Shown here piece by piece: positions 24,423 to 33,713 of a DNA stretch of 64,000 bases; position 1 is the stretch's first letter, and the number at the start of each line of letters is the position of its first letter. The stretch spans positions 868,001 through 932,000 of the forward strand of contig CAZHLW010000001.1 of assembly GCA_964533375.1 (NCBI GenBank), read 5' to 3'. Source of the DNA: CALREJ01 sp964533375 (GTDB lineage Bacteria; Patescibacteriota; Gracilibacteria; Peribacterales; Peribacteraceae). The translations under genes were made by a program, and so were the position numbers. The notes below the pieces were generated by a model. It did not search any database, was not told the origin of the DNA, and saw only the letters and a list, made by a program, of their open reading frames with translations.

Positions 24423-25864
24423 CCGTTTTCGCTTTCCTGATTGGCATTCTGCTCCCGACACTGAACGGCATTCTTTTTATAAGAGCGCTCGAAGGAAAAA
24501 TTATCGTCCTTGCCAGACTGGAGCGCATTGCACTCGGGTGTATCACAGGACTGACAGCGATGATGTTTCTGTCCTTCCTTGTGCACATAACAACGGGCAT
24601 GCCTATTGGCTTTCCCCTCTTCCTTATTGTTCACATTTTGTGCGCAGTAATTTTGTTTCTCTTATGCGCTAAAAATAAATTACTCACTTTAATTTTTCAG
24701 GGGATTAATTTTCCAAAAGAGCCTCTCAAAGACATCGTTGCAGGCTGCACATTAGTTCTGGGATTGTGGATGCTCCTCAAGTTTGTCGTAACCGCCACCA
24801 TGTTCCTGGGTGTTGCCCCGACCTATCTGGACGATTCACTTGAAGCATGGAATCTGCGCGGCAAAATGTATTTTGTGGAGCAGAGAATCACGCTCAGTAT
24901 TCCCGGAGAAGATCCGCTCACTTCGCACCTGGGAGTAAGTTCGTATCCGCCGACAGTGCCGCTTCTCAAGACATGGGTCAGTACGCTTGCGGGAGAATGG
25001 AGCGATGGACTCATTAATAGTATTCACGGTGTCTGGTACATTGCGGCGCTCATTCTGCTCTTCTACGCCATCCGACGGCATGCGGGATTCCTCTGGGCTG
25101 CCATCGGCACCTACATGCTCGGCAGTATGCCGCTCTATCTGATGCACGGGACAAACGCGTATGCCGATGCGTTTCTGGCGGTCCACATTTTTGCCGCTGT
25201 CAGCCTGCTCTTCCATGCGCTGCGCAGTGAATCGGCGGAGATCCGCATGACCTTCTTTCGGCTGAGCGCTGTGATGGCGGCACTGCTGCCTTTTACCAAA
25301 AATGAAGGCATGCTCGTGTACCTGCCGCCTCTGCTTCTCCTGCTTGGTATATCGCTGATGCTGCTTTTCAAGAAGCAGAGAATGACGCTCAAAGAAGTCA
25401 TCCGCGTTCTTCTCTGCTTTGGCATCAGTCTGCTTCTGGTTGCCGGACCGTGGCTGCTTTTCAAGTGGTCTAATGGCCTTAGTTTTGGCAATGGGAAGCC
25501 ATTTACCAGTCTTGGCTTTGGCTGGCATGAGAACGTGCTGCTCTCGATTGCTATCAATACGTTCTTCGAGGCCAACTGGCTGCTGCTCTTCCCGCTTCTG
25601 TTTGTGCTGATGGTCTGGAAATGGAAAACCGCCTTCGGCCCGCTGGCACTGCTCAGTTGTTATTTTTTGATTATCTATCTGGGACAGGGCTTTCTGTATT
25701 TGTACACAGGCCTCGCAACCGAGGCTTTGCGGCAGACAGGATATGCGAGAGGATTGGTTCATCTGACACCGGTCGTGATTCTGCTCACGACGCTGCTTCT
25801 CGAGCGCGCTTTCCCGCGGCTGCGCTTTGTGCTTGCGAAAAGAAAGGAAATGGCGGCTGCATAG
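24419..25864 (+). CDS. Polytopic membrane protein, glycosyltransferase-C-like
   Basis: A 481-residue protein with about 11-12 hydrophobic helices. A long outer loop after helix 4 contains APTYLDDSLEAWNLRGKMYF and DPLTSHLGVSSYPPTVPLLKTW. Acidic residues in the first outer loops and the helix count resemble GT-C (ArnT/PMT-like) lipid-linked sugar transferases, but no diagnostic motif proves it. Translationally coupled to the preceding signal-peptide protein. Confidence 0.6.
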   Translation: MTVFAFLIGILLPTLNGILFIRALEGKIIVLARLERIALGCITGLTAMMFLSFLVHITTGMPIGFPLFLIVHILCAVILFLLCAKNKLLTLIFQGINFPKEPLKDIVAGCTLVLGLWMLLKFVVTATMFLGVAPTYLDDSLEAWNLRGKMYFVEQRITLSIPGEDPLTSHLGVSSYPPTVPLLKTWVSTLAGEWSDGLINSIHGVWYIAALILLFYAIRRHAGFLWAAIGTYMLGSMPLYLMHGTNAYADAFLAVHIFAAVSLLFHALRSESAEIRMTFFRLSAVMAALLPFTKNEGMLVYLPPLLLLLGISLMLLFKKQRMTLKEVIRVLLCFGISLLLVAGPWLLFKWSNGLSFGNGKPFTSLGFGWHENVLLSIAINTFFEANWLLLFPLLFVLMVWKWKTAFGPLALLSCYFLIIYLGQGFLYLYTGLATEALRQTGYARGLVHLTPVVILLTTLLLERAFPRLRFVLAKRKEMAAA

Positions 25865-25919
25865 CTTGGTCTTCGGGAGTCGCACGCTATCCTGTTGTCT
25901 GCACTTTCCGATCCCTTCT

Positions 25920-27137
25920 ATGCAATACGCAGCTTTCCTAGGAAACCACCCGAGTCTCAGCCAGGCCGAACTCAGTGCGGCCATTAGTAATTTCAAGCCC
26001 GTCAAAATGATCGGTCAGACGATGCTCATTTTTGAAACCGATGATGAGATCACCATGAAGCAGCTGAATAAGTGGGGTGGGATTTTTCTCATTGCGAAAG
26101 ACATCGGAACGAAAGGCATGACAGTTGCCGATATTCCCGCAATTCTTGCGGAGCAGACAAAAAATGTAAAAGGCAAAGTCACCTTCAGCCTCCGTGCGTA
26201 CGGCGTACAGAAGTCGACGGTGCACGGACTCTACCGCGACTGCAAAAATTATCTGAAGAAGGCAGGGAAAGCAGCGCGCTACATCGGCAATGAAAACAAG
26301 CCTGCTGTCTCCGCACTTTTAAAAGACAGCGGCGTGATTGATGGCAAGCACGGCTGTGAAATTGTCATGCTCGGCGCAGACAAGTTTTTGTGGATCGGGA
26401 AAACAGTCGCCGTACAGGACCCGGATAACTACACAAAGCGCGATATGGAAAAGCCGGTGCGCGATACGCGTGTGGGGCTTCTTCCGCCAAAGCTTGCGCA
26501 GATGCTTTTAAACTACGGAGAATGGATGGTCCGTTCCGCTGATCCGAAAGCCAAAAAGACTCTCACTGTTTTTGATCCGTTCTGCGGCACAGGTGTTATT
26601 CCGATGGAATCACTCCTTCGCGGCTGGCCTGTCCTTGCGTCCGATGTGTCGCTCAAGGCAGTAAACGGCTGCGAGAAAAATGTCGAGTGGATGCGCAAGG
26701 AATATAAAATTCTGAAGAAGGACACGCCGGCATTTGTGTGGAAGCAGGATGCGACCAAACCCTTTGAACTTCCCGAACATCCGGACATGATTGTGACGGA
26801 AACCACGCTCGGCCCGGGGCTGACAGACCGGCCGACTGCGAAAGACGCAGCAAAGATCAAAACAGAATGCGAGGCAATTGAAACCGCATTCCTGGAAAAT
26901 GTTGCAGAGACACTGCCGGGAGTACCGGTTGTTGCCACGTTTCCTGTGTGGTTTTTGAAAACCGGTCCTCTCTATCTGGAAAAAACCTGGAAGAAACTTG
27001 CGGACATCGGCTTCAGGCCGGTATTGCCTCCGGGCATCAAGACAGACAATCCCGACCGCACATCGCTTCTCTACAGACGGCCCGATCAGGTTGTGGGACG
27101 CGAAGTGGTCTTTCTGAAATCCACCAAAAAACCTTAA
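25920..27137 (+). CDS. THUMP/UPF0020-type RNA methyltransferase (Trm11-like)
   Basis: A 405-residue protein. The N-terminal half (MQYAAFLGNHPSLSQAELSA) resembles the NTD/THUMP region of TRM11/TrmG10 enzymes. The Rossmann domain has motif I VFDPFCGTGVIPMES and the acidic motif SDVSLKAVNGCEKN. The usual (D/N)PPY motif IV is replaced by TETTLGPGL, a notable change near the active site. The likely reaction is SAM-dependent methylation of guanine N2 in tRNA, but substrate is uncertain. Homology begins at the ATG at 25920 rather than at 25827. Confidence 0.75.
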   Translation: MQYAAFLGNHPSLSQAELSAAISNFKPVKMIGQTMLIFETDDEITMKQLNKWGGIFLIAKDIGTKGMTVADIPAILAEQTKNVKGKVTFSLRAYGVQKSTVHGLYRDCKNYLKKAGKAARYIGNENKPAVSALLKDSGVIDGKHGCEIVMLGADKFLWIGKTVAVQDPDNYTKRDMEKPVRDTRVGLLPPKLAQMLLNYGEWMVRSADPKAKKTLTVFDPFCGTGVIPMESLLRGWPVLASDVSLKAVNGCEKNVEWMRKEYKILKKDTPAFVWKQDATKPFELPEHPDMIVTETTLGPGLTDRPTAKDAAKIKTECEAIETAFLENVAETLPGVPVVATFPVWFLKTGPLYLEKTWKKLADIGFRPVLPPGIKTDNPDRTSLLYRRPDQVVGREVVFLKSTKKP

Positions 27138-27174
27138 CCTCGACCTTCTTCTGAACCTTCGTTCCGGCTCCGCC

Positions 27175-27726
27175 ATGCGACAAACCCTCCTCAGAACCGG
27201 GATCGTCCTCTTCTGCCTCTGGCACATGTTCGCGGTGGCCGTGACGTCGATTCCGCGGACGGCGAAAGATGCATTTTCCGTTGCGACACGGCAGACGCTT
27301 CTTCCGTTTGTCACTCCGTATCTGCAAATCACCAGCCAGTGGCAGCTCTGGGATCTGTTTGCCCCGGACCCGCTTCGCCGTGTGACATTGTACGGCATTG
27401 AAGTGAACCGCAATGACAGGTGGGAGGAAATCGCCATTATCAAACCGGGGACCTATGCCTTCACGCATCACGCGACGTATTTCAAGTACCTCATCCACGT
27501 GATGGATTCGAATAACGCATCGCTCGATGCCGCGAAAGAACGCTTCCTGCATCTGCAATGCCAGGAACATGATATTGCACCCTCCACTCAGGTACGCCTT
27601 GTGCTGTATGCGGTCATTCTTCCGTGGAACACGTCTCCGGTAACGCCATCATTCTGGAAGGACTGGAGACCGTCCATCCAGCAGACCATTGAAATGGCCG
27701 CGCTCTGTCCTCCCGCTGTGTCATGA
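27175..27726 (+). CDS. Membrane-anchored partner of HTTM protein
   Basis: A 183-residue protein with an N-terminal membrane helix (about 8-28), then an outer domain with the motif SQWQLWDLFAPDPLRR, which is typical of small proteins (DUF5819-like) encoded beside HTTM proteins. It ends with ATGA overlapping the next gene. The function of these pairs is unknown. Co-translation implies a complex at the membrane. Confidence 0.6.
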   Translation: MRQTLLRTGIVLFCLWHMFAVAVTSIPRTAKDAFSVATRQTLLPFVTPYLQITSQWQLWDLFAPDPLRRVTLYGIEVNRNDRWEEIAIIKPGTYAFTHHATYFKYLIHVMDSNNASLDAAKERFLHLQCQEHDIAPSTQVRLVLYAVILPWNTSPVTPSFWKDWRPSIQQTIEMAALCPPAVS

Positions 27727-28640
27727 GACATTTTTTCTTATCGGTGCAGGCATTCTTCTTCCGGGAGCAAACCGCTCTGGGATTTGGCCTCATGCGCAGC
27801 GTCTGGGCCGCGGTCGTGCTGCTCTACATGCTCTTCCAGTCGACGGATATCGCCATCTTCTACAGCGATCAGGGACTTGTTCCTCTCTCCCTCACGCCGT
27901 CCATGCTGCGGACGACGCATATCTACAGCATCTTCTTCTGGATCACGTCTCCGGACACAATTTTCGCCATCTACCTGCTCTTCCTTGCACTCCTCACCGC
28001 CATGCTGCTGGGCATCTATCCGCGCATTACAACAATCCTCTCCGTCCTGCTCCTCTTTTCTTTCCATGAACGCAATCCATTCGTCCTGGGCGGCGGCGAC
28101 ACGGTCCTTCGGACGGTCGGCTTTCTTCTGATGATCGCCCCGAACATCAGCACTTTCTCCATCACCCGGTCCCCGGTCCCCGGTCTCCGGTCTCCGGTGA
28201 TGCCGGCCTGGCCGTACAGGCTTCTCCTCTGGCAGATGATCATTATTTACAGTACATCGTTCTGGTACAAACTCCTCGGCACACTCTGGCTGAGCGGCAC
28301 CGCCGTCGATACCGCTCTCCACCACCCCGTCTTCGCCCGCTGGCCGCAACCGGTCATGACACTTCTTACTCCTGTTTCGCCGCTCATCGATTGGGCAAGT
28401 TTGCTGTGGGAAGGGCTCTGGATTCTGCTCCTTGTCCCCCGCTCCGTTACAGACCTGCTACCCGTACGGTGGCCTCGTATTCCCCTCAAACGCATTTTGA
28501 TGATTGGTGGAGTCGTCTTCCACGGCGCGATTTTCCTCCTGATGGACGCAGGATCGTTCTCGCTCGCTGTTTTTGCAGCGTACTGCGGTTTACTCACAAA
28601 CGAAGACTTTGTCTGGATCCGGAAAATAATGAAACGATAA
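27723..28640 (+). CDS. HTTM-domain membrane protein
   Basis: A 305-residue protein with about eight hydrophobic segments and the HTTM motif SFHERNPFVLGGGDTVLR (about residues 115-132) shared with vitamin-K-dependent gamma-carboxylase relatives. The second motif IIIYSTSFWYKLLG is also typical. Bacterial HTTM proteins are of unknown substrate, and this one lacks the large lumenal carboxylase domain. A CCGGTC-type short tandem repeat (about 28168-28200) encodes RSPVPGLRSPV and may be length-variable. Forms an operon with the preceding gene. Confidence 0.78.
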   Translation: MRHFFLSVQAFFFREQTALGFGLMRSVWAAVVLLYMLFQSTDIAIFYSDQGLVPLSLTPSMLRTTHIYSIFFWITSPDTIFAIYLLFLALLTAMLLGIYPRITTILSVLLLFSFHERNPFVLGGGDTVLRTVGFLLMIAPNISTFSITRSPVPGLRSPVMPAWPYRLLLWQMIIIYSTSFWYKLLGTLWLSGTAVDTALHHPVFARWPQPVMTLLTPVSPLIDWASLLWEGLWILLLVPRSVTDLLPVRWPRIPLKRILMIGGVVFHGAIFLLMDAGSFSLAVFAAYCGLLTNEDFVWIRKIMKR

Positions 28641-28643
28641 ATA

Positions 28644-28718
28644 TGGCTCCCCGACTTGGATTCGAACCAAGAACCCTCTCGTTAACAGCGAGATGCTCTA
28701 CCATTGAGCTATCGGGGA
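28644..28718 (-). tRNA. tRNA-Asn(GUU)
   Basis: Reading the minus strand, acceptor arms TCCCCGA (28718-28712) and TCGGGGA close a standard cloverleaf with D-arm TAGCTCAATGGTAGAGC, anticodon loop CTGTTAA (anticodon GTT) and T-arm GGTTCGAATCC. CCA is encoded at 28646-28644. It lies between the HTTM gene and a decayed DUF1801 gene. Confidence 0.95.
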
Positions 28719-28805
28719 ACGAAGCCAAGAGATTCTAGCAATCCTAGGCTATAGCGCAATCCATTGTTTTGGCCTTTTAAACGGAAATAGTGCTATATTT
28801 CCCTC

Positions 28806-28970
28806 ATAGCCGAACCGAAAACAAAACCGACAAAAGAAAGTGTTACCGTATTTCTCAAAACGATTGAACCGAAGGGAAAACGCGACGATAGCATTTCACT
28901 TCTGCACATTTTCGAAAAAGCCACCGGCGAAAAACCGGTGATGTGGGGACCGAGCATTGTGGGGTTTGGC
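28806..28970 (+). pseudogene. Truncated DUF1801 gene with ATA at the start position
   Basis: The frame AEPKTKPTKESVTVFLKTIE followed by EKPVMWGPSIVGFG is the N-terminal half of a DUF1801 protein. After VGFG the expected YHYKY-type continuation is lost and unrelated sequence, including the promoter of the next gene, follows. TATATT (28794-28799) stands six bases before ATA GCC GAA, exactly where ATG should be, so either ATG has decayed to ATA or AUA initiates. An intact relative is at 54209-54637. Confidence 0.7.
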
Positions 28971-29028
28971 GCGCGTGTTGTTATAGAAATTTGTGAGGAA
29001 GCAGAGGAATGCAGTACTATGCAAACCA

Positions 29029-30450
29029 ATGCACAAAACGTTGGTCATCTTCAGCATTGTCTCTTTTTTTCTGGCACAGGCGCCTTTTGTGCATGCGGCG
29101 ACAATACATTTCGGCACAGCAGAGATTTTATTTGATGCCAATACCGGCTACTTCGCAGTAGATGCCCTTGATAGCGGTCATGTGATTTTTGCCTATTCCG
29201 ATAATGACAATGCGGGGTATGTCGGTGTTGCAACCGTCGACGGCACCGTCATTCAGGTCCCCAAACCGGCATCGTTCTTTGGAGCGGATATTGACAGGAT
29301 GAGCGTGGCACGTTTGAACAGTACCCATGCACTGCTTCTCTACAAAGTGGGATCGGAAATACAGGCAGTGGTCGCAACTATCCATGACAACACGGTGTCG
29401 TTTGGAACGCCGGAAATAGTGACGACGGACGATCCATTGAGCAGTAATCCTCAAATTGCCGTATTGGACGAGTCACATTTCATTATTAGCTATTCAACCC
29501 GCATTGAGGTAGATGAGGAAACAGAAGACGCCCAGCACATCGTCGCCGGCACAATCAGTGACACAAACATCACGCTGGGATCGAGTACAACCCTCGTGAA
29601 CGTCCATTCCCCCTATAACGACATTGTTGCAATGGACTCCACTCATTTTGTCGTCATCTACTCGACAAGCATGGGTGAGGGATATGCCGTCGCAGGCACA
29701 GTGAGCGGCACCGTCATCACAACGGGCTCTCCCATTCAATATGTAGTCGAAAACAACAGCGTCGCCGCGACACGCCTGGATTCCACTCGTTTTCTCATCG
29801 GATACCGGGCGCTCAATCCTTTTCCTGTTGAGACAATCATCGGAACCGTTGCGGGAACAAGCATCTCATTCGGATCGCCCACAGAGGTAGCGGATGACAC
29901 GAACAATCTGGACCTCGCGCAGCTGGGTTCCACGCACACGATGCTGGTACGCAGTGTCTTAGGCAATTTTGGCAGAGCCACACAGCTCACGATTTCCGGC
30001 GATACCGTGAGCACGGATGCGGAGATAGAATTCGGCAATAACATTGCCGATGAAGTTGTAGCGGTTGCACTTGATGACTCCAGTTTCTTTGTTGCCTATC
30101 TTGATTCCGGCGGTATCTATAAGTTATATGGAATCGTCTCCGCACCGCCACGCACCTCTACAGGTTCTTCAGAGTCTACGTCTTCTGCCGCATCCGTACA
30201 ATCATCGGGCGGCGGGCGACGCGGCAGTCCGGGCAGAGGAGGTGTGGCGACCGCGCTCACCGTCAACAGAATGGTGGCCGCACCTTCACATCCTGCAGCA
30301 CCGGCAGTTTCCACACCAAAAGCATCCGTGGATAGAGAGATGGAAAAACGCACCTGTGAACGTGTGATGAAGTGGTTTAAGAATGACGCGAAGATGCTTG
30401 GCCGCGTGAACGAACGGTTGGGAAAACGCTTTGGGTTCACGTGCAATTGA
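29029..30450 (+). CDS. Secreted repeat protein with conserved C-terminal domain
   Basis: About 473 residues: a signal peptide (MHKTLVIFSIVSFFLAQAPFVHA), then five to six repeats of about 55-60 residues of the type 'LDSTHFVVIYS... GTVSGTVITTGS', probably a beta-propeller. A Ser-rich linker, GGGRRGSPGRGG, about 40 variable residues and a terminal domain (RTCERVMKWF ... RLGKRFGFTC) follow. The same terminal unit ends three other surface proteins here, so it may direct anchoring or sorting. TACTAT (29015-29020) and TTGTGA (28991-28996) form its promoter with an 18-base spacer. Confidence 0.75.
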   Translation: MHKTLVIFSIVSFFLAQAPFVHAATIHFGTAEILFDANTGYFAVDALDSGHVIFAYSDNDNAGYVGVATVDGTVIQVPKPASFFGADIDRMSVARLNSTHALLLYKVGSEIQAVVATIHDNTVSFGTPEIVTTDDPLSSNPQIAVLDESHFIISYSTRIEVDEETEDAQHIVAGTISDTNITLGSSTTLVNVHSPYNDIVAMDSTHFVVIYSTSMGEGYAVAGTVSGTVITTGSPIQYVVENNSVAATRLDSTRFLIGYRALNPFPVETIIGTVAGTSISFGSPTEVADDTNNLDLAQLGSTHTMLVRSVLGNFGRATQLTISGDTVSTDAEIEFGNNIADEVVAVALDDSSFFVAYLDSGGIYKLYGIVSAPPRTSTGSSESTSSAASVQSSGGGRRGSPGRGGVATALTVNRMVAAPSHPAAPAVSTPKASVDREMEKRTCERVMKWFKNDAKMLGRVNERLGKRFGFTCN

Positions 30451-30474
30451 TACCACCTCCGTGTGCTTGAACCG

Positions 30475-30531
30475 CCTGAACCACGTTGAGCCAATTTGTA
30501 ACATCAGCAGGAAAAGCTACACTGTTTTCCG
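30475..30531 (+). promoter_or_regulatory. Shared surface-gene promoter module, copy 1
   Basis: TGAACC occurs twice at 9-base spacing, then CACGTTGAGCC, then TTGTAA (30496-30501), a 16-base spacer and TACACT (30518-30523), eight bases before the ATG at 30532. The same module precedes the genes at 32083 and 36096, and a partial copy lies at 33620-33646. The conserved part upstream of -35 is a likely activator site. Confidence 0.75.
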
Positions 30532-32001
30532 ATGCGACTACTCTCCATGTCACGCGTCGGTGTGCTTTTCGCAATACTGCTTATAGCACCACTTGCCGTT
30601 ACGGCAGCGTTCCCGGATATCGCACAGAATCCTGACAAGACCGCCATTGAGTATCTCCATGATCAGGGAATCATCGACGGGTACCCGGACGGCTCCTTTC
30701 ATCCGGAACGAATGATCAACCGCGCGGAGCTTCTGAAGATCCTGATCGGAAGTGTGGGAGTGAAACCGTCGGTTACAGAGTTTCATGACTGCTTTCCGGA
30801 TGTGAAAGAGGAATGGTTCGCGCCTTTCGTGTGTCTCGCGAAGGATGAGCATTGGATCTCCGGGTACCCTGACGGAACGTTCCGCCCCGCGCAGACGGTC
30901 ACGATGGAAGAAGCGATCAAGATGTCGGTGACAGTTCTGGGGCTGCAGCCGATGCAATCCTCAGCGGCACCACATTTTTCCGACGTTGATCCGTCCGCAT
31001 GGTATGCGCCGTATATATCGATTGCGAAACGCGCCGGAATGCTGGACGGAATCCCAGGCCCTGCGCTGGGTATCGGAGGCAGAATGAACAGAGGAATAAT
31101 CAGCGATATGATCTATCGCTCTATTTCATCAAATTCAAGCCAAAATAAAAGTATTAAAAATGTGCTCAAAAGGCACGGCGGAACGGCGGAAGGTCCGCGC
31201 TCACCCGTCATCACATTCGCCGATATTTCTAAAAATTGGGGGGACGGAAATTTCACGGTCACAGCCGTGTCGAACAGCTCGGGTCGCATCACGTACTCCG
31301 TCGCCAACACAAGCATCGCAACGGTGAACGGAAGTACCGTGACCATCCGCGGCGCGGGCTCGACCGGCATCACCGCCACGCAGGAGGCGTCCGGGGATTT
31401 TACCGCCGGATCGAAAACCGCGTCTCTCACCGTCGCCGGCATACCGCCGACGATTACGTTCGGCGATCTCACCAAATCACACATCGATGCAAACTTCACA
31501 CTCTCGCCGACCTCCGACAGTCCGGGGGCATTTACCTTTACCAGCGGTGACACGGGACTGGTGGCGATCAGCGGCAGCACAGCCGACATCGTGGGCGTCT
31601 ACGGCACGACGACCGTCACGGCGCACCAGGCGGCGAGCGGCAATTATGCGGCACGCAGCGCATCGATGACGCTGACGGTCTTTTTCACCTACTGCGTTGC
31701 GAGTCCGTGTTTCGGGGGCGCATGCACGCCGGTACTGGAGGGTGCGCTGACAGATGATAATTTTTCCTGCACGTGTTTCGAGGGATATTCGGGAGCCATC
31801 TGCGATGAGTACTCGGATAACTGCAGTGCGCCCGGTTACTGTAACAGCGGCGATTGCATCGCGGATTCATCCGGCGGTTCGTGCGCCAACTGCGCGCCGT
31901 GTCTGACGGGAGACAGATGTCAGACGGCGATCATCAATTGCGAAGCTCGTGCACCTGTTTTTCTCGCATGTGTCGATCTGATGATGTCACACATCCGTTG
32001 A
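30532..32001 (+). CDS. SLH-domain surface protein with BIG and EGF-like domains
   Basis: A 489-residue protein: signal peptide (MRLLSMSRVGVLFAILLIAPLAVTA), three SLH motifs (about 25-190, e.g. GIIDGYPDGSFHPERMINRAE and WISGYPDGTFRP), two bacterial Ig-like (BIG) domains (about 220-380), then a Cys-rich tail with EGF-like spacing (CTCFEGYSGAIC, CANCAPCLTGDRC). SLH domains bind secondary cell-wall polymer and place the protein on the surface. The EGF-like part would need disulfides. Close paralogues are at 32083 and 50423. Cysteine pairing at the very end is less regular than in those paralogues. Confidence 0.85.
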   Translation: MRLLSMSRVGVLFAILLIAPLAVTAAFPDIAQNPDKTAIEYLHDQGIIDGYPDGSFHPERMINRAELLKILIGSVGVKPSVTEFHDCFPDVKEEWFAPFVCLAKDEHWISGYPDGTFRPAQTVTMEEAIKMSVTVLGLQPMQSSAAPHFSDVDPSAWYAPYISIAKRAGMLDGIPGPALGIGGRMNRGIISDMIYRSISSNSSQNKSIKNVLKRHGGTAEGPRSPVITFADISKNWGDGNFTVTAVSNSSGRITYSVANTSIATVNGSTVTIRGAGSTGITATQEASGDFTAGSKTASLTVAGIPPTITFGDLTKSHIDANFTLSPTSDSPGAFTFTSGDTGLVAISGSTADIVGVYGTTTVTAHQAASGNYAARSASMTLTVFFTYCVASPCFGGACTPVLEGALTDDNFSCTCFEGYSGAICDEYSDNCSAPGYCNSGDCIADSSGGSCANCAPCLTGDRCQTAIINCEARAPVFLACVDLMMSHIR

Positions 32002-32023
32002 GATCGGCCCATAGGTTCTAATC

Positions 32024-32082
32024 GCCTGAACCACGTCGAGCCAAATTTGTGACATCAGCACAAAAAGCTACACTGTTTTCCG
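32024..32082 (+). promoter_or_regulatory. Shared surface-gene promoter module, copy 2
   Basis: CCTGAACCACGTCGAGCC, TTGTGA (32047-32052), a 16-base spacer and TACACT (32069-32074), eight bases before the ATG at 32083. From -35 to start it is nearly identical to copy 1. Confidence 0.75.
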
Positions 32083-33597
32083 ATGCGAATGTATTCCATA
32101 GCACGCATCGGCACGCTCTTTGCAATGCTGCTCATTGCACCTTATGCCGTGACAGCGGCATTCCCGGATATAACAGACAACCCCAATAAGACTTCCATCG
32201 AGTATCTCTCTGATCAGGGCATTATCGGCGGTTATCCGGACGGATCTTTTCATCCGGAACGAATGATCAACCGCGCGGAGCTTCTGAAGATCCTGATCGG
32301 AAGTGTTGAAGTGCAGGCGTCGGTCGTAGAGTTTCATGATTGCTTTCCGGATGTGAAAGAGGAATGGTTTGCACCCTACGTCTGCTATGCGAAGAAACAG
32401 GGATGGATCAAGGGATACGAAGACGGAATGTTCCGGCCGGGACTTCCCGTGAACACCGCAGAGGCTATCAAGATGATTGTGAATACGTACGGGTATGAAC
32501 CGATGCAATCATCGTCTGTTGCTCCATTCAATGATGTCGATCCTTCCGCATGGTATGCATCGTCTGTATGGCTCGCCCGTGCGGCGGGTATATTGGACAC
32601 AACGAACGGACGATTGGGAATCGCGGAGAATATCACAAGAGGAAGAGTGAGTGACTTCATCGCACGCTCGATGCGAAGCAGAGAAGGAACGAACGCAAAA
32701 CAAACGACGAGTATCGGAATCCAAGGCGTACTGAAGGTAATAAACCATCGCAGAGGGGGAGGTGGAAGTCGCGTGCAAGCGAATGCGACAGAACACAACG
32801 CTAGTAGCAGCGTGCCGGTACTCTCCTCTCCCACCATCACCCTCTCGGATATTCTGAAAACCTTCGGCGACACATCCTTTACCCTGGCAGCCGCTTCCAA
32901 TAGCGATGGTGATATCTCGTATACCTCAGGCGATACGAACGTCGCCACCATCGCAGGCACGACCGTCACGATCGTGGGCGCCGGGACGACGACCATCACG
33001 GTCACTCAGGCAGCAACAGGACAATACACAGCAGGCGGCACAACAGCGTCGCTCACCGTGAACAAGGCGAACAGCTCCCTCACGCTCACAACCAGCAGCG
33101 GCGCAATCCAGTTCAGCACAAGTCTCACGTTCACCGCAGTTGTGACGAGCGGCGCGACCGGCACAATCTCGTTCTATACGGGGGCGACATTTTTGGGAAC
33201 AGGTTCGATCTCGCACGGATCGGGGTCCTACACCACGACAACACTGAAGCGCGGAACAGGAAGCATCACCGCGGTCTACGCGGGTGACACGAATTTTAAC
33301 GGGAGTACGAGCAATACTCTCCTGCAGAAAATCTATAACAATGCCTGCCTGTCAGTCGTCTGCCAGCATGGAGGCACATGCACCAACAGTGTGAATACTT
33401 ACAGCTGCAATTGCGTCGCTCCTTATGCCGGCTCGCGTTGCGAACTCTCTTATTCGTTCTGCACGCCGGCCTACGGCGGCACACAGTGCTTCAATGGTGG
33501 CGTCTGCGCCCCCTCTGTTGCCGGAGGAGAATGCCAGTGTGCCGCCTGCTACACGGGTACGTACTGCGATACCTACCAACCCGATATCTGCGCTTAG
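32083..33597 (+). CDS. SLH-domain surface protein with BIG and EGF-like domains (paralogue)
   Basis: A 504-residue protein: signal peptide, three SLH motifs, a basic Gly linker (HRRGGGGS), one BIG domain, a Big_3-type Ig domain (SSLTLTTSSGAIQFSTSLTF ... YAGDTNFNGS), and two EGF-like modules with the CxCx5GxxC signature (CNCVAPYAGSRC, CQCAACYTGTYC). About 60 consecutive bases of its SLH region are identical to the gene at 30532, which points to recent duplication or gene conversion. Probably a surface adhesin or binding protein; no ligand can be inferred. Confidence 0.87.
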   Translation: MRMYSIARIGTLFAMLLIAPYAVTAAFPDITDNPNKTSIEYLSDQGIIGGYPDGSFHPERMINRAELLKILIGSVEVQASVVEFHDCFPDVKEEWFAPYVCYAKKQGWIKGYEDGMFRPGLPVNTAEAIKMIVNTYGYEPMQSSSVAPFNDVDPSAWYASSVWLARAAGILDTTNGRLGIAENITRGRVSDFIARSMRSREGTNAKQTTSIGIQGVLKVINHRRGGGGSRVQANATEHNASSSVPVLSSPTITLSDILKTFGDTSFTLAAASNSDGDISYTSGDTNVATIAGTTVTIVGAGTTTITVTQAATGQYTAGGTTASLTVNKANSSLTLTTSSGAIQFSTSLTFTAVVTSGATGTISFYTGATFLGTGSISHGSGSYTTTTLKRGTGSITAVYAGDTNFNGSTSNTLLQKIYNNACLSVVCQHGGTCTNSVNTYSCNCVAPYAGSRCELSYSFCTPAYGGTQCFNGGVCAPSVAGGECQCAACYTGTYCDTYQPDICA

Positions 33598-33619
33598 TAT
33601 AAAAATACCCTGATCCATT

Positions 33620-33646
33620 TGAACCGCCTGAACCACGTCGAGCCGT
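33620..33646 (+). promoter_or_regulatory. Shared upstream module, copy 3 (core only)
   Basis: GAACCGCCTGAACCACGTCG followed by AGCC repeats the upstream part of copies 1 and 2. The -35/-10 part is not conserved. The nearest good -10 for the following gene is TAGTAT (33701-33706), about 55 bases on. The module may be an upstream binding site rather than part of the core promoter. Confidence 0.6.
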
Positions 33647-33713
33647 TTTTTATGCCATGCAAATGATATCGCGCCAATATGAAATGACAGTATCTACATT
33701 TAGTATGGTCGCG

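Noticed and set aside
28793..29029. 78-residue minus-strand ORF
   Set aside because: It is the antisense of the DUF1801 remnant, whose homology is on the plus strand.
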